NCBI GenBank assembly: GCA_905209435.1
Contig: CAJLTE010000075.1
Location: forward strand, 1 to 15,586
From: an uncultured Blautia sp.
Lineage (GTDB): Bacteria > Bacillota_A > Clostridia > Lachnospirales > Lachnospiraceae
Length of the DNA stretch: 15,586 nt
Reading direction: 5' to 3'
A program made the translations under genes and the position numbers. Below, one piece after another: positions 1 through 7,463 of this stretch (the first letter of the stretch is position 1; each line of letters starts with the position of its first letter). The notes beneath the pieces are model-generated. The model searched no databases. It was not told where the DNA came from and saw only the letters and a list, made by a program, of their open reading frames with translations.

Positions 1-91
1 ATGTATGTGACATAAGAAGAACCTGTAAACTCAAATATAGGAAAGTACAAAAGCTCGTATATTTGAAAAGAAAATTTAGGAGGTCCTGGTT

Positions 92-1048
92 ATGGAACAG
101 ACAAGACAGTTAAATATGACAGCAATGTCAGCACAGACAAACAATAACACTACAACAAAAGAAGAGCCCGCATGGGAACATAAAGTAGCAATGAAGGTAT
201 CCGGCGTGAGTATTGCGGTGAACCTGTTACTTTCACTGTTTAAATTACTTGCCGGAATTCTGGCACATTCAGGTGCCATGATTTCAGATGCGATTCATTC
301 AGCATCTGACGTAGGAAGCACATTTGTGGTGATCGTTGGTGTGAATTTGTCCAGTAAGAAATCTGATAAAGAGCATCAGTATGGACATGAACGAATGGAA
401 TGTGTATCTTCTATTATCCTGTCCGGACTGCTGCTTGCAACCGGCATTGGTATTGGCATGAGTGGAATTGAAAACATTATCAAGAGTACTTCAGGACAGA
501 GCATTGCAATTCCGGGAACTTTGGCTTTGATCGCAGCAGTTGTTTCTGTTGTGGCGAAAGAGTGGATGTTCTGGTACACCAGAAGTGCAGCGAAGAAGAT
601 TAATTCCGGTGCATTAATGGCTGATGCATGGCATCACCGTTCAGATGCAATGTCTTCTATCGGTGCATTTGTAGGTATTCTGGGAGCAAGACTTGGATTC
701 CCGATTCTGGATCCTCTGGCCAGTGTGGCAATCTGTATTCTGATCGTGAAAGCGTCTGTAGAAATCTTTAAGGATGCGGTAGATAAGATGGTAGACCACT
801 CCTGTGATGAAGAAACAGAAGAGAGTATGAAGAAAGTGATTTCTGAAGTAAATGGTGTGAAAGGAATTGATCTTCTTCAGACAAGACTTTTCGGATCTAA
901 GATGTATGTAGATATTGAAATTTCAGCAGAAGGAGATATTTCCCTGATACAGGCACATGATATTGCAGAGAATGTTCATCATACGATCGAGGATAACTTC
1001 AGAGATGTAAAACATTGCATGGTGCATGTGAATCCGGTGAACGCATGA
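92..1048 (+). CDS. Cation diffusion facilitator (CDF) family metal efflux transporter
   Basis: This 318-residue protein should export a divalent metal ion, most likely Zn2+, from the cytoplasm by proton antiport. The ATG follows AGGAGG (78-83) at good spacing. A polar N-terminus (1-30) is followed by about six membrane segments and a cytoplasmic C-terminal domain (about 235-318, start DKMVDHSCDEET) of the kind that dimerises in CDF proteins. The transport-site residues visible by motif are H69-x3-D73 in the second helix (AIHSASD) and H181-x3-D185 in the fifth (HHRSD). That HD/HD pattern is typical of zinc-selective family members, whereas manganese exporters such as MntE carry other residues. 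Length and domain order are normal. It is a single-gene unit, convergent with the next genes and ended by the hairpin at 1121-1180. I saw no clear promoter in the 91 bases before it. The family is certain; the substrate is inferred. Confidence 0.93.
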   Translation: MEQTRQLNMTAMSAQTNNNTTTKEEPAWEHKVAMKVSGVSIAVNLLLSLFKLLAGILAHSGAMISDAIHSASDVGSTFVVIVGVNLSSKKSDKEHQYGHERMECVSSIILSGLLLATGIGIGMSGIENIIKSTSGQSIAIPGTLALIAAVVSVVAKEWMFWYTRSAAKKINSGALMADAWHHRSDAMSSIGAFVGILGARLGFPILDPLASVAICILIVKASVEIFKDAVDKMVDHSCDEETEESMKKVISEVNGVKGIDLLQTRLFGSKMYVDIEISAEGDISLIQAHDIAENVHHTIEDNFRDVKHCMVHVNPVNA

Positions 1049-1069
1049 TCAATAGCTCTGAAAAAATTT

Positions 1070-1115
1070 AACCAAATCAAGCGAGTAGCGAAGCGGATCG
1101 CGAATATCCGCCTGA
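1070..1115. repeat. Short hairpin repeat, family A, copy 1
   Basis: This copy reads CAAGCGAGTAGCGAA followed by the inverted repeat GCGGAT (1093-1098) and ATCCGC (1106-1111). It shares the core GTAGCGAA plus hairpin with the copies at 13601-13663 and 14555-14615. The stem sits two bases after GTAGCG. It is non-coding and lies between the CDF stop codon and the terminator. This copy lacks the AACTGCGGAG head seen in the other two. A REP-like element is one reading; its mobiliser is unknown. Confidence 0.6.
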
Positions 1116-1120
1116 CACAT

Positions 1121-1180
1121 AAAATCCCCATGAGTGTACTGTATATCACAATAGATATACAGAAGCTCATGGGGATTTTT
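1121..1180. terminator. Bidirectional rho-independent terminator between convergent genes
   Basis: The outer stem pairs AAAATCCCCATGAG (1121-1134) with CTCATGGGGATTTT (1166-1179). Inside it CTGTATATC (1139-1147) pairs perfectly with GATATACAG (1154-1162). T-runs follow on both strands. It serves the CDF gene on the plus strand and the two-component operon on the minus strand. Confidence 0.9.
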
Positions 1181-1220
1181 GATTACCAAAATTATTCTGA
1201 AATTATTACCTTTTGACCTT

Positions 1221-1841
1221 TTATTTATGCTGATAGTAAAATACAGCAACCTGTGTTCTGTCTCTGAGCTGGAGCTTATCCAGAATGGAACTTAGATAAT
1301 TACGTACAGTACCTTCACTCAGAAAGAGTTCTGATGCAATTTCTTTATTACTGTATCCGTTGGCGATCAGTTCAATGATCTCAAGTTCCCTTTCATTAAT
1401 GTCATAAGAACTGTAGTTGAATGAGTCTGCAGTTTGCAGAAGTTTTGGAATGCGGGATACGATTTCCGTTCCGAATACAGTCTGACCGGAGTATACCGCG
1501 CGCAGAGCAGGCAGGATACTTAAATAATCCTGCTTCAGCAGATAACCTTTTGCGCCCAGTCGGAGAGCTTTTACAATATATTCGTCGTCTGAGAAGGTGG
1601 TAAGTAGTAAGATCTTTGCCTGGGGAAATTCCTGCAGGATAGCAGAAGATGCCTCCAGACCGGACATATTTTTCATACGGATATCCATAAGCAGGATGTC
1701 CGGCTGATATCTGCGATAAAGATCACAGGCTTCCTGTCCGTCAGAGCCTGTGGCAATCACAGTTACATCTTCATTAATTTCAAGAATTGTCTTTAAAGCG
1801 CCAGACACAAGGCTGTCGTCGTCTACGATTATAATATTCAT
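1221..1841 (-). CDS. NarL/LuxR-family response regulator
   Basis: This is a 206-residue DNA-binding response regulator, partner of the kinase encoded just upstream. I use the ATG at 1841 (MNIIIVDDD), preceded by AAAGGG. A longer reading frame starting inside the kinase gene would add 26 residues that do not belong to the receiver fold. The receiver domain (1-120) shows the acidic cluster D7-D9, phosphoacceptor D53 (LLMDIRM), T81/T82 and K103. A LuxR-type helix-turn-helix occupies about 140-200, with the family motif around NGYSNKEIASELFLSEGTV. The gene starts 10 bases after the kinase stop, so the two are co-transcribed. By family it should be phosphorylated by the kinase and then bind promoter DNA. 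The neighbouring ABC exporter, divergently transcribed, is the natural target, and the repeated TGACAT sites at 3033-3088 are candidate operators (inference). Confidence 0.93.
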   Translation of the reverse strand: MNIIIVDDDSLVSGALKTILEINEDVTVIATGSDGQEACDLYRRYQPDILLMDIRMKNMSGLEASSAILQEFPQAKILLLTTFSDDEYIVKALRLGAKGYLLKQDYLSILPALRAVYSGQTVFGTEIVSRIPKLLQTADSFNYSSYDINERELEIIELIANGYSNKEIASELFLSEGTVRNYLSSILDKLQLRDRTQVAVFYYQHK

Positions 1842-1851
1842 AAGAACCCTT

Positions 1852-2931
1852 TCAAAATATTTTGGGGATTGTAATAAAAATCCGAAATCCCTTTTTGGTA
1901 CTGATTTGTATTTCTCCATTTAGAGAGCTGACACGTTCTTTCATATTTACCAGTCCAATCCCGGAAGAAGTTGGATAATGTAATGGATCGTAATGAATGG
2001 AAGTTCCATTATCTTCAATACAAAGCTGATATAATGCCGGATGTTCACGCAGAACAATGGTTACAGTGTCCGCATTGCTGTGTTTCATAATATTTGCCAG
2101 AGCCTCTTTTACAATACTGATGAAGCAGTATTTAACATTTCGCGGTACCTGATCAGACATATCGTAAGTGAGCATAACAGGGCAGAAAGTGAAGTCCTGA
2201 ACCAGGCCTTGGACGGCATGCTCCAGATTGACTGCTTCATCATGCAGATCATGTACACTGGAACGGATACTGTTCATTGCAGAATTAAGCGAAGTTTCCA
2301 GATTATCAAGCAGAGGAGCAGTACCGGCGTCTTTATTTACTGCCTTGACAGCACCGATGAGCAGGATAGAACGGGAGAGTACATGTCCTACATTATCATG
2401 AATCTCCCTTGCAATACGGTTGCGTTCTTTTAAGGTTGCATTATAGATTTCATAGTTTTGTTTTTCCAGAAGTGCGTGATTTTTTTCTGCAAGCAGAAGC
2501 GTCCGTTCTTCGCTGTCATCTCTGCTGTGGCAGAAATTTTGTTCCAGTTTTTCATAGTTTATGGTGCTTCTTTTCAGATGAGCCGACAGCAGAGCACCGA
2601 AAATTCCTGCGTACAAAATATTGTCTGAAAAGGCTATGAACATGTAAGAATAAATCCCGGCAGCCCATAACAGAAATGGCCACAGACACTGGTGCAAGAT
2701 CACATAAATAAAAATAGGATAAAATATAAGAAGTTCTTTCAGCTGTAAAGTTATCAGTCCGTAAATAAGAAACAGTGTACCTGTTAAAACGCGGTTTTCA
2801 AATACATAACAGCAGCATATCAGAATCAGGGTACACAACAGTGCAAAGATAAAACGACCGTCCGGATCAATGAAAAAAAGAGCCAGAAAACTGTATAAAA
2901 TTAATAATCCGGTATCCTGAAAATAACGCAT
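1852..2931 (-). CDS. Membrane sensor histidine kinase (HisKA_3 type)
   Basis: This 359-residue sensor kinase belongs to the group that pairs with NarL-type regulators (DesK/LiaS/LnrJ-like). The N-terminal ~115 residues are a run of hydrophobic segments (about four to five helices) with very short loops, so it has no extracellular sensor domain and probably detects a membrane-embedded ligand or membrane stress. A coiled linker (about 120-170) leads to the phosphoacceptor H178 in REIHDNVGH. The ATP-binding domain follows, with N280 (EALANIMKHSNA), the D307/G309 box (EDNGTS) and GIGL at 324-327. AGGAG sits about 12 bases before the ATG, slightly long spacing. First gene of a two-gene operon with the response regulator; divergent from the ABC exporter. 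This layout matches known antibiotic-sensing systems such as LnrJK. The ligand cannot be read from the sequence. Confidence 0.93.
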   Translation of the reverse strand: MRYFQDTGLLILYSFLALFFIDPDGRFIFALLCTLILICCCYVFENRVLTGTLFLIYGLITLQLKELLIFYPIFIYVILHQCLWPFLLWAAGIYSYMFIAFSDNILYAGIFGALLSAHLKRSTINYEKLEQNFCHSRDDSEERTLLLAEKNHALLEKQNYEIYNATLKERNRIAREIHDNVGHVLSRSILLIGAVKAVNKDAGTAPLLDNLETSLNSAMNSIRSSVHDLHDEAVNLEHAVQGLVQDFTFCPVMLTYDMSDQVPRNVKYCFISIVKEALANIMKHSNADTVTIVLREHPALYQLCIEDNGTSIHYDPLHYPTSSGIGLVNMKERVSSLNGEIQISTKKGFRIFITIPKIF

Positions 2932-2952
2932 GATCTTTCTTTACTCCTGTCC

Positions 2953-2969
2953 AGGCAAAGCCTTTGCCT
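2953..2969. promoter_or_regulatory. Perfect inverted repeat in the kinase 5' leader
   Basis: AGGCAAAG and CTTTGCCT flank a single central C. It lies 22 bases upstream of the kinase start and overlaps the leader of the minus-strand operon. No T-run follows, so it is not a terminator. It could be an operator or an mRNA hairpin; function unknown. I found no convincing minus-strand promoter for the kinase in this intergenic stretch. Confidence 0.4.
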
Positions 2970-3032
2970 TAAAAGTTTCTGCAGTAATCATACTATAACT
3001 GACGCAGAAAATAAATGCATATGGCGAAAGAT

Positions 3033-3088
3033 ATGACATTTGTCATGGAGAGAGAATGACATTCTGCACTTGGAGTAACTGTGACATC
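3033..3088. promoter_or_regulatory. Cluster of three TGACAT sites, candidate response-regulator operator
   Basis: Three copies of TGACAT start at 3034, 3057 and 3082, that is 23 and 25 bases apart. The first is part of the palindrome ATGACATTTGTCAT and the second of GAATG-A-CATTC. The first two lie just upstream of the -35 of the exporter promoter; the third lies in the spacer. Position and repetition fit an activator or autoregulated site for the adjacent NarL-type regulator. That link is inferred. Confidence 0.55.
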
Positions 3089-3098
3089 TGCTTATAAT
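3070..3098 (+). promoter_or_regulatory. Sigma-A promoter for the ABC exporter operon
   Basis: TTGGAG (3070-3075), 17 bases, TATAAT (3093-3098). The -10 is perfect and the -35 is weak, as expected for a promoter that needs an activator. The predicted start is near 3105, about 50 bases before the ATPase ATG. Confidence 0.7.
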
Positions 3099-3156
3099 AT
3101 AGAAGTATCAGAGAAATTATGTATCTGAAATGTTCAGGATAACAGGGAGGGAGAAC

Positions 3157-4098
3157 ATGGCACAGAATATTGTTCATATAGAGAATCTGGTAAAGAGATA
3201 TGGAGAACTGGTAGCACTGAATCATCTGAATCTGGATATCAGGGAAGGGGAAGTTTTCGGATTGCTTGGACCAAATGGATCGGGTAAAACAACTGCGATC
3301 AACTGCATGCTGTCTTTACTGAAATATGATAAAGGAATGATTGAAATCTTTGGAAAACCTATGAGTCCCGATAATTATGAAGTGAAGAAACAGATTGGAA
3401 TTGTACTTCAGAACGTGGCAGTTTTTGAAGAACTGACCGTGCAGGAAAATATCGATTATTTCTGCGGCCTTTACATAAGCGACAAGAAGAAAAGAAAGCA
3501 GCTTGTAGAAGACGCGATTCAGTTTGTAGGGCTGGAAGATTATCAAAAAATGCGCCCGAAAAAGCTTTCCGGAGGACTTTTGCGCAGATTGAATATTGCC
3601 TGTGGAATTGCTCATAAACCACGGCTGATCATTTTGGATGAGCCGACGGTAGCCGTAGATCCGCAGAGCAGAAATAAGATTCTGGAAGGAATCCAGCAGC
3701 TAAATCAGCAGGGATCCACGATCATTTATACATCCCACTATATGGAAGAAATAGAACAGATCTGTACCCGGATCGCTATTATGGATCACGGCAGAACCAT
3801 AGCTTCAGGAACTAAAGAGGAACTCAAACAGATGATCAAGACAGGCGAGACGATAACCATCGAAGCAGTAATTCTTGAAGAAAAAAATATAAGAGAAATT
3901 CAGGCATTATCGCATGTTTTTGATGTACATTATGAAAATCAGATTCTTATCGTGCGCTGTACAGGAGCGAAACATAACCTGATCCGAATCCTGAATTATC
4001 TGCAAAATCAGGATATCGCGTTTGGAAGAGTATTCTCAGAGATGCCGACTCTGAATGATGTATTTCTGGAGATTACAGGTAAACAGCTGAGGGACTAA
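3157..4098 (+). CDS. ABC exporter ATP-binding protein (LnrL/DrrA-like)
   Basis: This 313-residue ATPase drives the two ABC-2 permeases encoded next. I chose the ATG at 3157, six bases after GGGAGG. An in-frame ATG at 3130 has no ribosome site and falls too near the promoter. Visible motifs are Walker A GPNGSGKT (38-45), Q-loop Q85, signature LSGGL (137-141, L in place of the usual Q), Walker B LIILDE (157-162) and the switch histidine H194. After the nucleotide-binding domain a ~90-residue C-terminal extension (220-313) ends in PTLNDVFLEITGKQLR, the tail typical of drug- and lantibiotic-type exporters (DrrA/CcmA group). It is the first gene of a three-gene operon, 13 bases before the first permease. 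With the divergent kinase/regulator pair the set resembles LnrJK-LnrLMN. The exported or expelled compound is not known. Confidence 0.92.
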   Translation: MAQNIVHIENLVKRYGELVALNHLNLDIREGEVFGLLGPNGSGKTTAINCMLSLLKYDKGMIEIFGKPMSPDNYEVKKQIGIVLQNVAVFEELTVQENIDYFCGLYISDKKKRKQLVEDAIQFVGLEDYQKMRPKKLSGGLLRRLNIACGIAHKPRLIILDEPTVAVDPQSRNKILEGIQQLNQQGSTIIYTSHYMEEIEQICTRIAIMDHGRTIASGTKEELKQMIKTGETITIEAVILEEKNIREIQALSHVFDVHYENQILIVRCTGAKHNLIRILNYLQNQDIAFGRVFSEMPTLNDVFLEITGKQLRD

Positions 4099-4111
4099 GG
4101 GGGAAAAACGG

Positions 4112-5236
4112 ATGTTTCATTTACTAATCTATAATGTGAAAGTAAAGCTGAGAAATTTTGGCATGACTTTCTGGCCATTAGCATTTCCACTTATCCTTGG
4201 AACACTGTTCTTTTTTGCATTTGGAAATATCAATGATGCAGATTTCGAGACAGTACCTGTAGCTGTGGTTAAAGGGGAGCAGGCAGATCAGATTTTTCTT
4301 ACATTCCTGGATCAGATTAAAAATGGCGATGACCAACTTTTGTCACCAGAAGAGATGACAGAAGAACAGGCAAAGGAAAAACTGGAAGAGAAGAAAATTT
4401 CCGGTATTTATTATGTAGGCACAGAGCCTGCACTGACAGTAGCTTCCAATGGAATTGAAGAGAGTATCCTGCAGTCTGTTCTGCAGAGCTACGAGAATAC
4501 CAGGAGTACACTGCAAAATATGAAAAAAATCCATCCGGAAGGGACTATGAATGGACTAAAAGCCATGAGGGAACAGCAGAATGGTGTACAGGAATTTTCA
4601 CTTGGAGGCAGGACGATAGATGGAAATGTGCAATTTTTCTATGCATTGATCGCTATGGGATGTCTGTACGGCTGTTTTATTGGATTTGGTGCTGCAGTCA
4701 GTCTGCAGGCAAACCTGACAGCACTGGCAGCGCGAAGATGTGTCACACCGACACATAAACTGAAACTAGTCTTTTCCGAGTTGATTTCCAGTTTTCTGCT
4801 TGGATATGTGGATGTGGTGATCCTTCTTCTGTATCTGAGATACGGACTGAAACTGGATTTTAACGGTCAGATGGGAAGAATGCTTCTGATCTGTTTTCTG
4901 GGTTCTCTGATCGGAGTATCTATGGGAATCTTTGTGGGAAGTCTGGGAAAGATGAAAGAAGGGGCAAAAATCGGGATCATACTGGGAATCTCTATGATAT
5001 GCAGTTTTCTGGCAGGACTGATGAATAGCAATATGAAAGATATTGTTGAGAAACATGCGCCTTTTATAAACCGGATCAATCCGGCGGCTCTGATCTCTGA
5101 TGCTTTTTACTGCATTAATGTGTATGACGATACGGCGCGTTATCATCGGAGCCTGATCACGCTGGCAGCGATGAGCCTTGTATTGGTGATTGTTTCATTT
5201 CTGCTGATTCGGAGGGAACGTTATGACAGTATTTAA
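4112..5236 (+). CDS. ABC-2 type permease, first subunit
   Basis: This 374-residue membrane subunit pairs with the ATPase upstream. It has the type-2 ABC exporter plan: helix 1 at about 17-38, a ~135-residue extracytoplasmic domain (39-172) rich in charged residues, then five helices (about 174-198, 220-243, 257-277, 286-304, 347-367). The ATG follows an AAGGGGG site. Its end overlaps the next permease gene by 14 bases, suggesting translational coupling and equal output of the two subunits. By family, such heterodimeric permeases export or expel hydrophobic antimicrobials from the membrane (compare LnrM). Sequence alone does not fix the substrate. Confidence 0.88.
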   Translation: MFHLLIYNVKVKLRNFGMTFWPLAFPLILGTLFFFAFGNINDADFETVPVAVVKGEQADQIFLTFLDQIKNGDDQLLSPEEMTEEQAKEKLEEKKISGIYYVGTEPALTVASNGIEESILQSVLQSYENTRSTLQNMKKIHPEGTMNGLKAMREQQNGVQEFSLGGRTIDGNVQFFYALIAMGCLYGCFIGFGAAVSLQANLTALAARRCVTPTHKLKLVFSELISSFLLGYVDVVILLLYLRYGLKLDFNGQMGRMLLICFLGSLIGVSMGIFVGSLGKMKEGAKIGIILGISMICSFLAGLMNSNMKDIVEKHAPFINRINPAALISDAFYCINVYDDTARYHRSLITLAAMSLVLVIVSFLLIRRERYDSI

Positions 5237-6371
5237 AGGATACATGAAAATATTAAAAAAGAATATCGGCCTGGTGGTCATGTATCTGATGATCTTTTTT
5301 GCAGTGGCGCTGGCAATGCAGGCGGCAGCAGAAAAAGAGGGCAGTGACAGCTATCAGAGCAGGAGTATTGAGATAGGAATTGTGGATGAGGACGGTGGGA
5401 TTCTGGCACAGGGATTAAAGGATTATCTGGGAAAAATCCACCACATTACGATGCTGGAGAATGACCGTGAGGTGCTGCAGGAGAACCTGTTTTACAGAAA
5501 TGTAGAGTATATTGTACAGATTCCGGAGAACTTTGAACAGTCCTGTATCCGGGACAATGAGGCTCTTAAGGTGACAAAGATACCAGGGTCTTACACTTCT
5601 TATTATGTAGATCAGCAGATCAACAGTTATCTCAGTATGGCAAGAACTTATCTGGCTGCAGGCTTTTCACAGGAAGAAGCACGAAAGGCGATCAGCTCTG
5701 AAACGCATTCGGAAGTGCGGACTTTGGAGGGAACTTCTGAGAGTGTGGAGAAACCGGGGTACCTCTATTATTTCCGTTATCTTCCATATCTGTTTCTTGG
5801 AGTGTTCTGTTATGTCGTCGGTTATATTCTGATCGCGTTCCGCCAGGGAGATATTCAGAAAAGAATGGAAGCTTCAGCAGTACCTGTAAGACGGCAGAGT
5901 ATGGAAGGGCTGCTGGCAATGGGCGTGATGGGAATTGTTCTCTGGGGGATCGGAATTGCAGGTGCCGGGATTATGTATGGAAGGAAGTTCTGGCAGTCTG
6001 AGGCTCTGGGATATTATTTTCTGAACAGCCTGATCATGATGGCGGTGGCATTGTCTCTTTCCTATCTGGTGGGAATATTTATTAAGAACAGCAACATGCT
6101 CAGCGGATTTGCTAATGTGATCTCGCTGGGAATGTGTTTTCTGTGTGGTGTATTTGTACCAATGAATGTCATGGACAAAAAAGTTCTGAAAGTATCCCAG
6201 TTTCTGCCGGTGTACTGGTATGAACAGGTGAATGAACTGCTGGGAGAGTATACCACACTCACAGATAAAATTGCATCTCAGATATATATGGCAATGGGAA
6301 TAGAGGTATTATTTGCAGTGGTGTTTGTGTGCCTGACACTGACTGTGGTGAAATACAAAAGACAGAATTAA
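5223..6371 (+). CDS. ABC-2 type permease, second subunit
   Basis: This 382-residue permease is the second membrane half of the exporter. The start codon lies inside the end of the previous gene, with GGAGGG (5211-5216) in that gene's last codons. Topology: helix 1 (15-33), an extracytoplasmic domain (about 35-178), then five helices (about 182-206, 230-252, 263-286, 292-314, 356-376). The region LGMCFLCGVFVPMNVM and the following QFLPVYWY stretch are typical of ABC2_membrane_3 proteins. The two permeases share the same plan but little obvious sequence, so a heterodimer is expected, as in LnrM/LnrN. Last gene of the operon, closed by the hairpin at 6383-6412. Confidence 0.88.
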   Translation: MTVFKGYMKILKKNIGLVVMYLMIFFAVALAMQAAAEKEGSDSYQSRSIEIGIVDEDGGILAQGLKDYLGKIHHITMLENDREVLQENLFYRNVEYIVQIPENFEQSCIRDNEALKVTKIPGSYTSYYVDQQINSYLSMARTYLAAGFSQEEARKAISSETHSEVRTLEGTSESVEKPGYLYYFRYLPYLFLGVFCYVVGYILIAFRQGDIQKRMEASAVPVRRQSMEGLLAMGVMGIVLWGIGIAGAGIMYGRKFWQSEALGYYFLNSLIMMAVALSLSYLVGIFIKNSNMLSGFANVISLGMCFLCGVFVPMNVMDKKVLKVSQFLPVYWYEQVNELLGEYTTLTDKIASQIYMAMGIEVLFAVVFVCLTLTVVKYKRQN

Positions 6372-6382
6372 TGATCAGAACG

Positions 6383-6412
6383 GGACTGCCGGGAAACTTG
6401 GCGGTCCTTTTA
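6383..6412 (+). terminator. Rho-independent terminator of the ABC exporter operon
   Basis: GGGACTGCC pairs with GGCGGTCC (one G-T wobble) around a short loop, followed by TTTTATATT. It begins 12 bases after the last stop codon. Confidence 0.8.
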
Positions 6413-6497
6413 TATTATAGCAATTGCAGAAAAAGGAGAAAATCGAGAAGTAGAAGATTAAGAAGAAATATTTATTGACAATATTATGGATTGTTTG

Positions 6498-6546
6498 AAA
6501 AAGATACTATGTGGATCAGTATAATAGATTCATATAGTATCTTTTT
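6498..6546. terminator. Perfect 13-bp hairpin, bidirectional terminator-like
   Basis: AAAAAGATACTAT (6498-6510) pairs exactly with ATAGTATCTTTTT (6534-6546) around a 23-base loop. T-tracts follow on both strands. It lies between the exporter operon and the tRNA-Trp unit and may be a back-up stop for either. The loop contains TATAAT at 6520-6525, but no matching -35 is present. Confidence 0.6.
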
Positions 6547-6559
6547 GATTACTTTGGTA

Positions 6560-6571
6560 ATTACATGTAAT
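6560..6571. promoter_or_regulatory. Palindrome ATTACATGTAAT, copy 1
   Basis: A perfect 12-base palindrome. Its 10-base core TTACATGTAA recurs at 6860-6869, about 70 bases before the sigma-factor gene. Both copies are preceded by A or GA and flank the tRNA-Trp gene. This is a possible operator pair; the binding protein is unknown. Confidence 0.35.
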
Positions 6572-6585
6572 CATTCAGAATAAAA

Positions 6586-6630
6586 CGAAAACGCCCGAAA
6601 CCAAGTAAATATAAGGCTTTCGAGCGCTTT
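6586..6630 (-). terminator. Rho-independent terminator of tRNA-Trp
   Basis: On the minus strand CGCTCGAAAGCC pairs with GGTTTCGGGCG, followed by TTTTCGTTTTATT. It starts just past the tRNA 3' end. Confidence 0.8.
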
Positions 6631-6636
6631 TAAGAG

Positions 6637-6707
6637 CAGGGGATGAGAGAATCGAACTCCCACCAAAGGTTTTGGAGACCCCTATCATACCATTTGACCA
6701 ATCCCCT
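6637..6707 (-). tRNA. tRNA-Trp (anticodon CCA)
   Basis: This 71-nt cloverleaf folds fully: acceptor AGGGGAT/ATCCCCT, D stem GTCA/TGAT, anticodon stem GGGGT/ACCTT with loop CTCCAAA (anticodon CCA), T stem GGGAG/CTCTC with loop TTCGATT, discriminator G. The CCA end is not encoded. Two G-T pairs weaken the top of the anticodon stem. It has its own promoter and terminator, so it is a single-gene unit. Confidence 0.93.
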
Positions 6708-6744
6708 ATTTAAGATGTTTTGTAAAATTTCTTTTACTGTTGCA

Positions 6745-6773
6745 ATTATACATATAAAAGCAACGATTGTCAA
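6745..6773 (-). promoter_or_regulatory. Consensus promoter for tRNA-Trp
   Basis: On the minus strand TTGACA (6768-6773), 17 bases, TATAAT (6745-6750). Both boxes are perfect. The predicted start is about 30 bases before the tRNA 5' end. Confidence 0.88.
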
Positions 6774-6858
6774 GGCCATTGTGCATTTATTATAAATATT
6801 TTTTGAAAAAAAATATTAACAATGGGATAGAGTGAAATATATAAGAATAAAGTACCAG

Positions 6859-6870
6859 ATTACATGTAAC
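6859..6870. promoter_or_regulatory. Palindrome ATTACATGTAAC, copy 2, upstream of the sigma factor
   Basis: This repeats the core TTACATGTAA of 6560-6571. It also contains TGTAAC (6865-6870), which resembles the -35 of some extracytoplasmic-function promoters, with CGT 14 bases further on (6885-6887). That spacing is shorter than the usual 16-17, so an autoregulated ECF promoter here is only a guess. I see no good sigma-A promoter in the same stretch. Confidence 0.35.
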
Positions 6871-6938
6871 ATTTTGTAAAACTGCGTGTTATATTGATAG
6901 AGAGGAAAGCATGATATCAGGAGAAAGGGGGAGTGCGG

Positions 6939-7463
6939 ATGGATAAGGATATGCTACGGCAGTTTTATCGTCGATATGCAGATGAAATTTATCTGTATCT
7001 TTATTCTCTTTGTAAAAGCAGAGAAACAGCGGAAGATCTGATGCAGGAAGTATTCCTGAAAGCACTCCTTTCTCTGCCTGATCAGAATGAGAATCTCCGT
7101 GCCTGGCTTTATAAGGTGGCGAGGAATGCATGTTTTAATGAACTGCGAAACAGAAAACGGGAATTGCAGTCAGAACATATTGAGGATATAAGTGCTTCCG
7201 CCAGAGAAAGTTTACAGGAAAACAGCTCAGATAATCTGGTAGATGAGCTGATCCGAAGTGAGCAGAGGAGGTTTCTGTATGAAGCAATGCTAAAACTTCC
7301 GGACAGACAGAGAGAAATACTGGAGTTATTTTATTTTTCTGAACTGAGTATTAAGGAAATTGCAGAAATCATGAGACTGACGTCTCAGAATGTGAGGGTT
7401 CTGGCGTACAGAGCAAAGAAAAAGCTGCGGGAGTATATGGAGGTGAAGGGATATGAGTTATAG
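6939..7463 (+). CDS. ECF-type RNA polymerase sigma factor
   Basis: This 174-residue sigma-70-family protein is of extracytoplasmic-function type. Region 2 (about 8-75) includes AEDLMQEVFLKAL and the aromatic-rich LRAWLYKVARNACFNELR. A charged linker leads to region 4 (about 112-165), with LPDRQREILELFYFSELSIKEIAEIM and the helix TSQNVRVLAYRAKKKL. There is no region 1 or 3. I prefer the ATG at 6939, eight bases after AAAGGGGG; a GTG at 6933 would lie too close to that site. Its 3' end overlaps the next gene by 11 bases. That arrangement, with a membrane protein directly downstream, is the normal sigma/anti-sigma pairing. The pair would respond to an envelope signal; the regulon is unknown. Confidence 0.92.
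   Translation: MDKDMLRQFYRRYADEIYLYLYSLCKSRETAEDLMQEVFLKALLSLPDQNENLRAWLYKVARNACFNELRNRKRELQSEHIEDISASARESLQENSSDNLVDELIRSEQRRFLYEAMLKLPDRQREILELFYFSELSIKEIAEIMRLTSQNVRVLAYRAKKKLREYMEVKGYEL

Noticed and set aside
1842..1919. 26-residue N-terminal extension of the response regulator
   Set aside because: It overlaps the kinase coding end and precedes the receiver fold; the ATG at 1841 has its own ribosome site.
6475..6525. Sigma-A promoter using TTGACA at 6475 or TATAAT at 6520
   Set aside because: Neither box has a partner at 16-18 bases, and the TATAAT is in the loop of a terminator hairpin.
6865..6887. Firm call of an ECF promoter (TGTAAC and CGT) for autoregulation of the sigma factor
   Set aside because: The spacing of 14 bases is shorter than known ECF promoters; kept only as a remark.
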